This document shows positions 1 to 8,629 of a stretch of 64,000 bases of DNA, piece after piece. A model generated the notes under the pieces. It searched no databases and was not told the DNA's origin. It saw nothing but the letters and a program-made list of their open reading frames with translations. The DNA lies in the NCBI GenBank assembly GCA_900539175.1, contig UQAW01000010.1, forward strand, positions 12,206 through 76,205. Reading direction: 5' to 3'. The stretch's first letter is position 1. Each line of letters begins with the position of its first letter. This DNA comes from an uncultured Lachnospiraceae bacterium (GTDB taxonomy: Bacteria > Bacillota > Clostridia > Lachnospirales > Lachnospiraceae). Both the position numbers and the translations under genes were made by a program.

Positions 1-3000
1 CTTGTGAGATACAATTTGGGTGCGATGGTGATTATACATTCCAACCAGAATGCACGGATCTAGCTGGTAATTTTACTAAACATGAAACAAAATATGAATT
101 TACCATAGATAAAACAGATCCGGAAATAACACTGGCTTATAGTAATGAAAAAACACCGGAAGGCACAACAGCAACTGAACATAATGATATATATTATGAT
201 GGCAATCGAACGGCTACAATTACTTTTAGTGATTTGAATTTGTCTAAGAATGAGTCAGCATTTATTATTCAATTAGAAGATTTAAAGGTTAAAAAAACTT
301 ATAATCTGGATAAAGAGGACAGTATTAAAGAATTGGAAAGCTTACAAGACATGAAAGGAGAAAAAGTATTTAGTAAGGTAGAAATTGGAGATATTATTGA
401 TGGAGAAAAAGTAAACGAAAATGTAAATGTAAATAAGAAAAAATTTATTGTAACATTAACATTTAATGGTGAAGAACATTATAGTAATATAGGATTTAGT
501 TGTAAGGATTTAGCTGGTAGAGGTAACTCTGAACTGAAGTACTCAGGGGATACTTCAGATCAAACTAATACAGAATTTGTTATAGATAAGACACCACCAG
601 AACTGGAGGTTACTTATGGTATTAATACTTATGATATTAATACAAATACAGAGAAGTTTGAAGAGTTAAAAGGACCGGTGACAAATAGAAAATATACCAA
701 AAATCCTGTGAAATATAATATTAAGGTTACAGAACGTAACTTTCCTGACTTCCCTGGGGAGAAAAATAATTATATAAGTTCAAAAACAAAAGTGGAAGAT
801 GGCGATGAGAACCCCTACACTCCAGATACGGAAATTCAAGATTCGGAAAACTGGAATTCAAGTCAGAATGTAATTAAGTATGAGTGGACATATGGCTGTA
901 CCCTTGAAAGTGAAGGTAATTATACACAAGATTTTGCAATTACTGATTTAGCAGGGCACAAGGTAGAATGTGAAGGTAGTCAGTTTACGATTGACAAAAC
1001 TTCTCCAACAGGAGATATAAAGGTAGACAGCAGTCCTATCAGTGAGTTGTTGAACCGTATTACTTTTGGTGGATTTACTCGTTTTTTTAACAGGTCTGTT
1101 GCAGTTGAGTTTACGGGAGAAGATGTTATTTCTCCAGTGGACATATTCCAGTATAAGAGCTATCGTGAACAGCAGGATGCAAACTTGGTGAAAGATAATT
1201 CGGGCTGGAAGAATATACCGGGCAGTAAAGTTGGAAGTGGAAGTAAAAGTCTGAATGGCAGTTATATACAAAATCCGGATCAGCAATTTGTAACTTATTC
1301 AAAAATTGTTGACAGAGCAGGAAATACTGCATATTACGGAAGTGTGAATGGGGTTGTACTGGATACTGCAAAGCCGGGACCTAAGATTACCATTACAAAT
1401 TTAAGTCAGTCACAGAATGGTATTTTTAACGAAGATGTGCAGCTGCGGATTGATGTTGAGGATCCGATACAGGGAGATACATATTCCGGTTTGGAGAAAG
1501 TATGGTATACAGTGAGTGCTTCAGGTAATGTAACATCCGGCCAGGAAACAGTATTGATGGACAACAGCAGCAACCGGGTACAGGGAAATCGGGTATTCAG
1601 CCAGACAATCACGATTCCGGCAAAAACCTATAACAGTAATGATGTAAGAGTGAAGGCATATGCAACTGATTTTACGGGAAACACAGGGGAAAGTGAGGAG
1701 ACGCAATTAAAGATTGATGTTACAAATCCATCCATTTCTGTAACCTGGGATTTGAATAATCCTGCTAACGGCAAATATTACAAGGATACCAGAACTGCTA
1801 CAGTAACTGTGACAGAGCGTAATTTTGATCCGAATGGCGTAAGATTCAATATTACAAATACAGATGGTACATCTGCTCAGATCAGTAGATGGAGCAGCAG
1901 CAGTAATATTGGAATATCTGACAGTGCTACAAGTACTTGTACGGTGTCTTTCCCGGCGGACGGTGATTATACATTTACACTTGGCTGTACGGATCTGGCA
2001 GGAAACAGTGTGGAATATGGACAGACGGATACCTTTACAATTGATAAGACAATTCCGGTTATTACAGTTTCCTACGATAATAATACGGCGAAGAATGGCA
2101 ATTATTACAAAGAAAAACGTACGGCAACCGTTACGGTAAAGGAGCATAACTTCAATGCTTCCGATGTTAAAGCTGCGATTACAGCAAATCTGCAGGGACA
2201 GGGAATCACGGCTCCTTCTGTCAGTGGTTTCAGTAACAGCGGTGATACGCATACGGCAACCGTTGATTATCTGAAAGACGGTGATTATACCTTTGATATT
2301 TCTTATTCCGATTTGGCCGGCAATGCGGCGGCAGCTTATAGTACCGATAAATTTACAGTAGATCTGACGCCTCCGGATGTTCAGATTGTAGATATTGAGG
2401 ATAAATCTGCCAACAACGATGTAGTTGCTCCGGGTGTGACTTATACAGATATTAATTTCGAGGAAAAGGGCGCAGTGATTACGTTGATGGGCGCTAATAA
2501 TGGAGTGGTAACACTGAATCAGGTACAGAGCGCAATTCCTAACGGACAGAGTATTAAGCTGGAAGATTTCCCGCATACAGAGGCCATGGATGATCTTTAT
2601 ACTTATAAAGTGAAAGTAGAGGATAAGGCAGGAAATGTTACTGAGAAGAGTGTTATGTTTTCTGTAAACCGTTATGGTTCGGTTTATGTACTGGATACGG
2701 AAACAAAGAAATGGCTGAGCACGGGAGAAGATGATTATACTTATATTAACGAAGAAAAACCGATTGGTGTTATTGAGTATAATGTAGATACCGTGGATGT
2801 TAGTACCTTGACATCAAACAGAGATGGAGATCTGACAAACCTGGAAGCGGGAACAGATTATAAGGTGAAGGAATCCGGAAGTGAAGCACAGTGGAAAGAA
2901 TACTATTACCAGATTGGTGCGGAAAACTTTGTGGAAGAAGGTAACTATACACTGATGATTTCATCTCAGGATAAAGCGAACAATACCACAAACAATACAA

Positions 3001-3512
3001 GTGTAAAGCATGCCGGAAAGGAACTTCCGTTGGCATTTACTGTGGACAAGACGGCACCGACAGTCATAGTGTCCGGTGTGGAAGATGGGGGACAGTATCG
3101 TTCTGCAAAACGGATCATGACTGTAGATGCAAAGGATAATTTATCGCTTGCTGAAGTTGAAATTGCAATCGACGGTAAAAGTACGGTATATGAAGCGGAA
3201 GAATTATATGAGACCGACGGAATTATATCGGTAGATATCGGCCGTTCCAATAAGTGGCAGACGATCGAAATTAAAGCAAGAGATGCGGCAGGTAATGATC
3301 TTGGAACTTTAAGATCAGAGGATGGAGAATTGACTTCAAAATCCGCAAAGGTAGTAATGACAGTTCTTGTAACGCCAAATGTTCTGGTACAGTATTATAT
3401 GAATAAACCCGTCTTCTTTGGAAGTCTGGGAGTTGTAGTGCTGGCAGCTGCGTTGATTATTCTGTTTATTTTAAAGCGCAGAAAAGAAGAGGAAGGGCAA
3501 CAACAAGTATAA
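1..3512 (+). CDS. Ig-like repeat surface protein with C-terminal membrane anchor (5' end outside window)
   Basis: The reading frame is open from base 3, so the start lies to the left; the visible part is about 1,169 residues. It consists of tandem bacterial Ig-like modules of 90-130 residues. Each ends in a motif like DYTF..CTDLAGN followed by FTIDKT.P, which marks the next module (near nt 40-120, 480-600, 920-1010, 1960-2060, 2280-2370). Near the C-terminus is one hydrophobic span (around nt 3400-3470) followed by a KRRKEEE tail, so the repeats face outside and the end is cytoplasmic. The gene lies 300 bp before the T7SS kinase in the same direction. It may be a stalk or surface component of the system, but this is inference. 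The first 0.95 kb is visibly more AT-rich than the rest. Confidence 0.8.
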   Translation, partial: CEIQFGCDGDYTFQPECTDLAGNFTKHETKYEFTIDKTDPEITLAYSNEKTPEGTTATEHNDIYYDGNRTATITFSDLNLSKNESAFIIQLEDLKVKKTYNLDKEDSIKELESLQDMKGEKVFSKVEIGDIIDGEKVNENVNVNKKKFIVTLTFNGEEHYSNIGFSCKDLAGRGNSELKYSGDTSDQTNTEFVIDKTPPELEVTYGINTYDINTNTEKFEELKGPVTNRKYTKNPVKYNIKVTERNFPDFPGEKNNYISSKTKVEDGDENPYTPDTEIQDSENWNSSQNVIKYEWTYGCTLESEGNYTQDFAITDLAGHKVECEGSQFTIDKTSPTGDIKVDSSPISELLNRITFGGFTRFFNRSVAVEFTGEDVISPVDIFQYKSYREQQDANLVKDNSGWKNIPGSKVGSGSKSLNGSYIQNPDQQFVTYSKIVDRAGNTAYYGSVNGVVLDTAKPGPKITITNLSQSQNGIFNEDVQLRIDVEDPIQGDTYSGLEKVWYTVSASGNVTSGQETVLMDNSSNRVQGNRVFSQTITIPAKTYNSNDVRVKAYATDFTGNTGESEETQLKIDVTNPSISVTWDLNNPANGKYYKDTRTATVTVTERNFDPNGVRFNITNTDGTSAQISRWSSSSNIGISDSATSTCTVSFPADGDYTFTLGCTDLAGNSVEYGQTDTFTIDKTIPVITVSYDNNTAKNGNYYKEKRTATVTVKEHNFNASDVKAAITANLQGQGITAPSVSGFSNSGDTHTATVDYLKDGDYTFDISYSDLAGNAAAAYSTDKFTVDLTPPDVQIVDIEDKSANNDVVAPGVTYTDINFEEKGAVITLMGANNGVVTLNQVQSAIPNGQSIKLEDFPHTEAMDDLYTYKVKVEDKAGNVTEKSVMFSVNRYGSVYVLDTETKKWLSTGEDDYTYINEEKPIGVIEYNVDTVDVSTLTSNRDGDLTNLEAGTDYKVKESGSEAQWKEYYYQIGAENFVEEGNYTLMISSQDKANNTTNNTSVKHAGKELPLAFTVDKTAPTVIVSGVEDGGQYRSAKRIMTVDAKDNLSLAEVEIAIDGKSTVYEAEELYETDGIISVDIGRSNKWQTIEIKARDAAGNDLGTLRSEDGELTSKSAKVVMTVLVTPNVLVQYYMNKPVFFGSLGVVVLAAALIILFILKRRKEEEGQQQV

Positions 3513-3588
3513 AGTAAACAAAAGAGTGTCGACCGGAAGAAGTGGTCAGAAATAAGCTGTCTAATGAAAATTGGGCAGCTTATTTACT

Positions 3589-3749
3589 ATGAAAGTCCCG
3601 GACAGCAGCCATGAACCGGAGCGTGTTTGCACGCGCAGGTACATGGATATTGGACGGGCAAGCCGGTATGAGTAAGGAGGGCGGCAGCCCGGATTGCGAA
3701 TACTGGCGGCGATTGTGGGAGCACAAAGTGCGGAGCAATCGGCTTTCAT
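3589..3749. other. Highly structured intergenic element, possible ncRNA or repeat
   Basis: This gap between the Ig protein and the kinase gene is packed with complementary segments. ATGAAAG at 3589-3595 pairs with CTTTCAT at 3743-3749 to close the element. Inside are GCGTG-TTTG-CACGC, a GGGC/GCCC hairpin, and CGATTG...GCAC-AAA-GTGC...CAATCG. Just before it, AATAAGCTG (3551-3559) pairs with CAGCTTATT (3576-3584), which could end the upstream transcript. A minus-strand 62-codon frame overlaps the element but looks like a by-product. Similar GGCGATTG-NGGGAGCAC text recurs near 39253. Whether it is an RNA or a dispersed repeat cannot be decided here. Confidence 0.4.
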
Positions 3750-3813
3750 GAATAGTGATGCCTGTTTAGAAATAGTTGTTATATAAAAGAGATAGGAATG
3801 GAGGTGATCAACT

Positions 3814-5703
3814 TTGTTGTATGAAGGGGCGGTATTGAATGATACATATCAGATTATCAGAGAGATCGGCAGCGGAGGAACAGGGGTTATTTATCTTGCA
3901 TACCATCTGCGTCTGCAAAAGTATGTTGTGGTGAAACGAATCAGAGAAAATTTTGTTGGGACGATCAATACAAGGACGGAGGTTGACATTTTAAAGCGTC
4001 TTCATCATTCGTATTTGCCCCAGGTTTATGATTTTCTTCAGTTTGGAATGGAAGTATATACGGTTATGGAGTATATCGATGGTTATGATCTGCAATATTA
4101 TCAAAAGCAAGGTTACCAGTTCAGTGAGGAACAATTTATCCTTTGGCTGAGACAACTCTGTGAGGTATTGGAATATCTTCATGGACAGAATCCGGCGATT
4201 CTGCACAGTGACATTAAACCGGCGAATATTATGATCACACCGGAAGGAAATGTATGTCTGATTGATTTTAATATTTCTCTGGAAGAAGACGGATCGGAAG
4301 AACTTCAAGGTTTAAGTCCCTGGTTTGCAGCACCGGAACAGTTTGAAAAGGCTGCTTTGCTTCAGTCGGGTCAGGATGCTTCTGCAATAATACTGGACGT
4401 GAGGATGGATATCTATAGTCTGGGTGCAACCTTTTACAGCCTTATGACCGGAAGATATCCGGCTCAGAAAAAACAGGAGATAATTCCTTTAAGTGCTTAT
4501 CATCTTCCATACAGCAGCGGATTGATTACGATTGTATCCAGGGCAATGAAGTTTGAAAAAAGAAAGAGATATCAGAGTATAACTGCCATGAAATGCAGTT
4601 TGCAGAATATCGGGAAGTCAGATATTCGGTATCGTCAGATACAGATGCAGTGTACGGCGCTTTATCTGTGTTATGCACTTATATTAGCCTGCGGTATTTT
4701 ATTGTCCGTGTATGGAAATCTGCGGATGCGGCAGGAACATTTTGAGCAGGACTATCGGGAGATTGTTCAGGCGTCTGCGAAGATGGAAGATGAAACGGTG
4801 ATATCGAGGGGCACGAGTTTATTGAATAATCGTTCTTATGGATCTGTATGGAAGCAGGGTGATGAAAAAGGAGAGGTTTTTTATCTGATTGGAAACAGTT
4901 ATTATAACCTGGAAAATTATGAAGCGGCCAGTGAATATTTTACTTATGCGCTGGAAGAAAATCCGGACAATATGATTTACTACCGGGATGGTGCAATTGC
5001 AGCAGTGAAGGCGGGGGATGAGACAGAAGCAAAGTATCTTCTGGAATGTGCCGGGGAACGTGGGATGGACAACGTGCAGATAAATCTGATTCGTGCAAAT
5101 CTGGCAGCAGAAGAAGAGGATTGGGAGGAAGTAATTCTTGCAGCAGGAGCAGTATTGAATGCTAAAGTGGACGATGACAGCAGAGCAAATGCAGCAATTC
5201 TTCTGGCGGATGCATATGGTGAGTATCAGGACAGGGAGAACCAGACGCAGATGTTAAAAGCAGCATATGATTATTCTGATGATAATCGGATACTTAGAAA
5301 ATTAGGATACACTTATCTGCAGTTAGCCGGTGATTCAGAAGAGGAAAAGAAGGAACAGTATCTTTCTATGGCGGAAGAGTGTTATGCAACATTAATTTCG
5401 CGGATTACACCATCTTATCAGGATTTATTAAATCAGTCGATCATATGGGAAATGGAAGGAAGATATGAAAAGAGTTACGAAGGTTTTCAGAAAATGTCCA
5501 AAGAGTACGAGAATGCTTATGAAGTCTATATGTATCTGGCTTATGTAGGTTATCTGATAGAGCGGCAGAAAGAAGAAGAGAAACAGAATTATGTGCGGGT
5601 GAAAGAGTATTTTACAAAGGCACAGTACTATTATGACAGGCAGGGAAAACCTTATGATTCTCAGATGCAGACATTGATAACACTGATGCAGGAAATTATG
5701 TAG
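3814..5703 (+). CDS. Membrane Ser/Thr protein kinase with external TPR-like domain (T7SS-linked)
   Basis: The product has 629 residues. The kinase lobe has the glycine loop GSGGTG (19-24), a VVKRI lysine at 41, HSDIKPAN with Asp133 (HRD replaced by HSD), DFN with Asp151 (DFG replaced by DFN) and APE at 173-175. One membrane span lies at about 283-305, and the outer half carries TPR-like helices (YYNLENYEAASEYF and others). The start is TTG at 3814, chosen because GGAGGTGATC lies 7 bases upstream. The topology (kinase fold, one span, outer helical domain) matches EssB/YukC, the T7SS pseudokinase, but here the key lysine and aspartates are kept. It probably phosphorylates threonines read by the many FHA proteins downstream; that link is inference. 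Confidence 0.85.
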   Translation: MLYEGAVLNDTYQIIREIGSGGTGVIYLAYHLRLQKYVVVKRIRENFVGTINTRTEVDILKRLHHSYLPQVYDFLQFGMEVYTVMEYIDGYDLQYYQKQGYQFSEEQFILWLRQLCEVLEYLHGQNPAILHSDIKPANIMITPEGNVCLIDFNISLEEDGSEELQGLSPWFAAPEQFEKAALLQSGQDASAIILDVRMDIYSLGATFYSLMTGRYPAQKKQEIIPLSAYHLPYSSGLITIVSRAMKFEKRKRYQSITAMKCSLQNIGKSDIRYRQIQMQCTALYLCYALILACGILLSVYGNLRMRQEHFEQDYREIVQASAKMEDETVISRGTSLLNNRSYGSVWKQGDEKGEVFYLIGNSYYNLENYEAASEYFTYALEENPDNMIYYRDGAIAAVKAGDETEAKYLLECAGERGMDNVQINLIRANLAAEEEDWEEVILAAGAVLNAKVDDDSRANAAILLADAYGEYQDRENQTQMLKAAYDYSDDNRILRKLGYTYLQLAGDSEEEKKEQYLSMAEECYATLISRITPSYQDLLNQSIIWEMEGRYEKSYEGFQKMSKEYENAYEVYMYLAYVGYLIERQKEEEKQNYVRVKEYFTKAQYYYDRQGKPYDSQMQTLITLMQEIM

Positions 5704-5730
5704 GAAAAGGGTGTAGGAAGAGGTGATCCA

Positions 5731-5874
5731 ATGAATGGAGAATGTATTATGGCAGCAGGTATTTTTCTGATGGTATTTGGGACAATCTGCTTTGGAGGAG
5801 TCCGCAGCTTGCTTTGGGTAAAAAAGAAACGTTTGATGGAGGAGATTCACTATATTTATTACCGGGAAGGGTAG
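5731..5874 (+). CDS. Small single-span membrane protein (47 aa)
   Basis: This short frame begins at ATG 5731 behind AGGAAGAGGTGATCC and ends in TAG 28 bases after the kinase stop. It has a hydrophobic stretch (IMAAGIFLMVFGTICFGG) followed by a positively charged tail with WVKKKR, so it should cross the membrane once with the tail inside. It fits snugly between the kinase and a zinc-ribbon gene, nine bases from the latter. I do not recognise a family. Its position suggests a small membrane subunit or modulator of the secretion machine, comparable in size to EssA-type parts, but sequence alone does not show this. Confidence 0.55.
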   Translation: MNGECIMAAGIFLMVFGTICFGGVRSLLWVKKKRLMEEIHYIYYREG

Positions 5875-5883
5875 GGGAGAGAG

Positions 5884-6291
5884 ATGAGATGTCCAAATTG
5901 TTATTCAGAGATTGGCAATAGTAAAAAGATCTGTCCTTGTTGTGGGTATGATTTAGAAGAGGATCGTATGGGAACAACATATATAAGTCATCCGGCAAGG
6001 GGCGGACACCATTATGAACAGCGGAATTATCGGGAATGCAAAAATCAGAGATATGATTCACATGGCTATCCGGTGATGGATGGCAGAGGATATTATCCGC
6101 AGTCTTTACAGGGATATGATTCTGAGTTTTATCAAGTGTATTGCCAGGAGTATTATCAAAATTTAATCAGAAGGGAAGAAAGACGGCAGGAGAGAAGACA
6201 GCATGTGTTGATGGTATGGCTGATTATCCTTTCGGGGGTATTGATGTTCCATAGTTTTCTGATGATTTTATTACTTACAGTTGGAAGATAA
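5884..6291 (+). CDS. Zinc-ribbon protein with C-terminal membrane span
   Basis: The product has 135 residues. The N-terminus is a zinc ribbon (CPNC at 3-6, CPCC about 15 residues later). A hydrophilic Tyr/Gln/Gly-rich linker follows, then a basic Arg-rich run (RREERRQERRQ), and a C-terminal hydrophobic span of about 24 residues. It is therefore tail-anchored, with the zinc ribbon in the cytoplasm. It sits in the kinase operon with a good ribosome site (AGGGGAGAG). Zinc-ribbon plus membrane-span proteins are common companions of Clostridial secretion and kinase genes, but no specific role is known to me. Confidence 0.75.
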   Translation: MRCPNCYSEIGNSKKICPCCGYDLEEDRMGTTYISHPARGGHHYEQRNYRECKNQRYDSHGYPVMDGRGYYPQSLQGYDSEFYQVYCQEYYQNLIRREERRQERRQHVLMVWLIILSGVLMFHSFLMILLLTVGR

Positions 6292-6310
6292 GTGAAAAGA
6301 GGTGCGAGAG

Positions 6311-8011
6311 ATGGTCAGATGTGAGAAATGTGGTTACAAAAATCCGGATGGAAGCACAAGATGTGAGCATTGTAATGAGGCGCTTTATCAGGAAGATACC
6401 TGTCTGGAACAGAAAAACTATGTGCCTGCAAAAAGAAAGAGGAAGGGCGCAGGAATTCTTGTAGGAATTTGTATTGTGGTTTTGGCAGCGGTGGTGGCAG
6501 CAGGAGTTGTTTTGATTCGGGGAAGTATGAATCAGAAAAGATATCGTGAACAATTGGCTTATGGGGATAAATATCTGGAAAGCGGTGAACTTAGTGAGGC
6601 GGAAGAAGCTTATCTGCTGGCATTGGAAGTGGATGAGAGGAATGAGGATGCGTATGTCCGTTTGAGCAGATTATATACGCAGAGGGGGGATCTGGAACTT
6701 GCCGGTGATATTTTAAATCGCGGCATTAAAATTACAGACAGTCAGAGACTGAAAACATTGCTTGCGCTGCTTCTCGTAAGGCAGCCGGAAGAAGAGTCTG
6801 TGTTGGAGACATTGGAAAATCTTACGGTAGATGGGATTAAGGAAGTGTCGGGAAGTCTTGAGATGAATATTTCGCTTATTCAAAAATTGAAGAATTATAC
6901 CTATAAAAATTATAAGGTACAGTTTGGGGGGACAACGGAAGAAAGAGAAGATGATGGAATCGTTAAGGTCAGTTGTGAGGACTTTGAAGGAAGTCTTTAT
7001 TTCCAGGATACAAAGGAGAATTCTGAGGTGGTGGATGAAACAATCTGGAAACCTTTCCAGACTGCAGTGCCAAATTATATATCTTTAGAGGATATATCCA
7101 TGTTATTACAGAATTATCCGGGAAGTTCCGATTATGAAACACTTCGCATGATGAATGGCGGCAAAATCAAGAAGGAATATAGCGAAGAAGCACAGAGTAC
7201 AGTGGTAGTATTTACTTATGGAGAATGTGAGATCCATATTGCCAGCGATGAGGAGGGAAATATAGCCGGGAGTAAAATATGGAACAGAATTTATCCTCCC
7301 CGGAATGGTCTGCAGGATGATAACAAAGGACATGTGATCGGGGTTATTGTGGACGCAGTAACCGGAAAGGGAATTCCATCTGCAAGTTTAAGTGCAAAGC
7401 CGACAGGTGCAGGAAGCACTGTCACCTGGACAACCGAATCGGATGGTTCTTATGAGATTGATCTGGAGGAAGGACAGTATGAAATTAAGGTTCGAAAGGA
7501 AGGTTACATCAAGGATTCTTTTGCTATAGAGGTAGAAAAAGGGCAGCAAAATGATGCAGGAACCGTGAGTATGTCTCCTGTTCTGGAGAAAGGAGAGATT
7601 CGGATTGTATTGAGCTGGGGAGCTGCTCCAAGGGATCTGGATTCTTATTTGGACGGAACGTCTTCAGATGGAAATTCTGTATTTGTTAATTTTGTAAGTC
7701 CTATTGCGCGGCACAGTGACAAAGTAAGTGCAGAATTGGATCTGGATGATCTGGATGGGTATGGTCCTGAAACTATAACGATTTATGATACAGACGGTGA
7801 ATATGATTACTTTGTGCATGATTTTAACAGAACAGGAACAATCGGAGGATGCAAAGCAACGGTTAAAATTTATCTTCCCGGTCAGGCTCCGGTAGAGTAT
7901 GTTGTGCCGGAGGGAAGCGGGAATTGTTGGAATGTATGTCATATCAGCAACGGACAGGTAACGCCGGTAAATACGATTGATAATCCCCAGTACAGTAGTT
8001 TTTCAAAATAA
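6311..8011 (+). CDS. Zinc-ribbon membrane protein with TPR and carboxypeptidase-regulatory-like domain
   Basis: The product has 566 residues from ATG 6311; AGAGGTG lies 7 bases before it, while an earlier GTG at 6302 overlaps that site. Order of parts: zinc ribbon CEKC...CEHC (about 4-22), basic stretch, membrane span (about 48-72), TPR-like helices (about 85-160), a middle beta domain, a CarboxypepD_reg-type Ig fold (GVIVDAVTGKGIPSASL...SDGSYEIDLEEGQYEIKVRKEGY), and a final domain beginning EIRIVLSWG..PRDLDSYLDG that resembles the YfaP/DUF2135 type. Everything after the span should be extracellular. The mix of cytoplasmic zinc ribbon and outer beta domains suggests an envelope scaffold of the T7SS; the role is inferred. 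Confidence 0.7.
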   Translation: MVRCEKCGYKNPDGSTRCEHCNEALYQEDTCLEQKNYVPAKRKRKGAGILVGICIVVLAAVVAAGVVLIRGSMNQKRYREQLAYGDKYLESGELSEAEEAYLLALEVDERNEDAYVRLSRLYTQRGDLELAGDILNRGIKITDSQRLKTLLALLLVRQPEEESVLETLENLTVDGIKEVSGSLEMNISLIQKLKNYTYKNYKVQFGGTTEEREDDGIVKVSCEDFEGSLYFQDTKENSEVVDETIWKPFQTAVPNYISLEDISMLLQNYPGSSDYETLRMMNGGKIKKEYSEEAQSTVVVFTYGECEIHIASDEEGNIAGSKIWNRIYPPRNGLQDDNKGHVIGVIVDAVTGKGIPSASLSAKPTGAGSTVTWTTESDGSYEIDLEEGQYEIKVRKEGYIKDSFAIEVEKGQQNDAGTVSMSPVLEKGEIRIVLSWGAAPRDLDSYLDGTSSDGNSVFVNFVSPIARHSDKVSAELDLDDLDGYGPETITIYDTDGEYDYFVHDFNRTGTIGGCKATVKIYLPGQAPVEYVVPEGSGNCWNVCHISNGQVTPVNTIDNPQYSSFSK

Positions 8012-8043
8012 CTGTTTGAAAAATCGCCATGCAGGAGAGGAAG

Positions 8044-8571
8044 ATGGAAATTGTGATTGGAATTGCAGTGGCAGCAGTAATTTTCTCCAGTCTGGTTATA
8101 TGGGTTCTGATCAGGTTACATTGGAAGAAGGAATTTCGGAAATGCTATGAAGCTGCGGAACGAATGGTTCAGGAGGAGTATCTGAACTATAGGATACATA
8201 ATTATGGAAATTCGTCGAAGAAGCCGCCGGATAAACAGAAGATTATGGTATATATCAAGAAAAAAGGAAAGCGCGGCAGCGGATATGTTTTTGATCCGGC
8301 TCGTGGTGTTCAGATTGGAAGAAACCGTCAGGAAAATGATATTTGTATCCAGGACATGATGGTATCCGGAAGCCATTGTAAAATTTTCCTGTATCAGGAT
8401 ACGGTAGTGATTCAGGATATGGGGTCTTCAAATGGAACTGTAGTGAAAAGAGGTCGGCATAAATTTTCGTTATATGGACAGTCAGGGTATCTGCAGAATC
8501 GGGATAGAATACGAATTGGAAATGTGTGGATATCTATTAGAATCTTCTATTATGATCTGAGGTATATGTAG
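8044..8571 (+). CDS. Membrane-anchored FHA-domain protein
   Basis: The product has 175 residues from ATG 8044, preceded by AGGAG at a spacing of about six; an ATG at 8029 overlaps the ribosome site region and is less likely. A hydrophobic N-terminal span (about 4-24) is followed by a charged linker and an FHA domain with the expected GRNRQENDI, SGSHCKI and DMGSSNGT motifs. FHA domains bind phosphothreonine peptides, so it is a candidate reader of the upstream kinase. It lies directly before the first EssC gene, which itself starts with an FHA domain. Confidence 0.85.
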   Translation: MEIVIGIAVAAVIFSSLVIWVLIRLHWKKEFRKCYEAAERMVQEEYLNYRIHNYGNSSKKPPDKQKIMVYIKKKGKRGSGYVFDPARGVQIGRNRQENDICIQDMMVSGSHCKIFLYQDTVVIQDMGSSNGTVVKRGRHKFSLYGQSGYLQNRDRIRIGNVWISIRIFYYDLRYM

Positions 8572-8629
8572 GTGATAAGGTATGATTTAGCAATGACTTC
8601 TTAAGAATGACTGAAAAAGGGGAATACTT

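Noticed and set aside
1707..2576. 289-codon minus-strand frame inside the Ig-repeat gene
   Set aside because: It mirrors the repeat coding strand, has no ribosome site and reads as low-complexity Ile/Cys/Arg text.
3561..3749. 62-codon minus-strand frame before the kinase gene
   Set aside because: It covers the multi-stem element and lacks a ribosome site.
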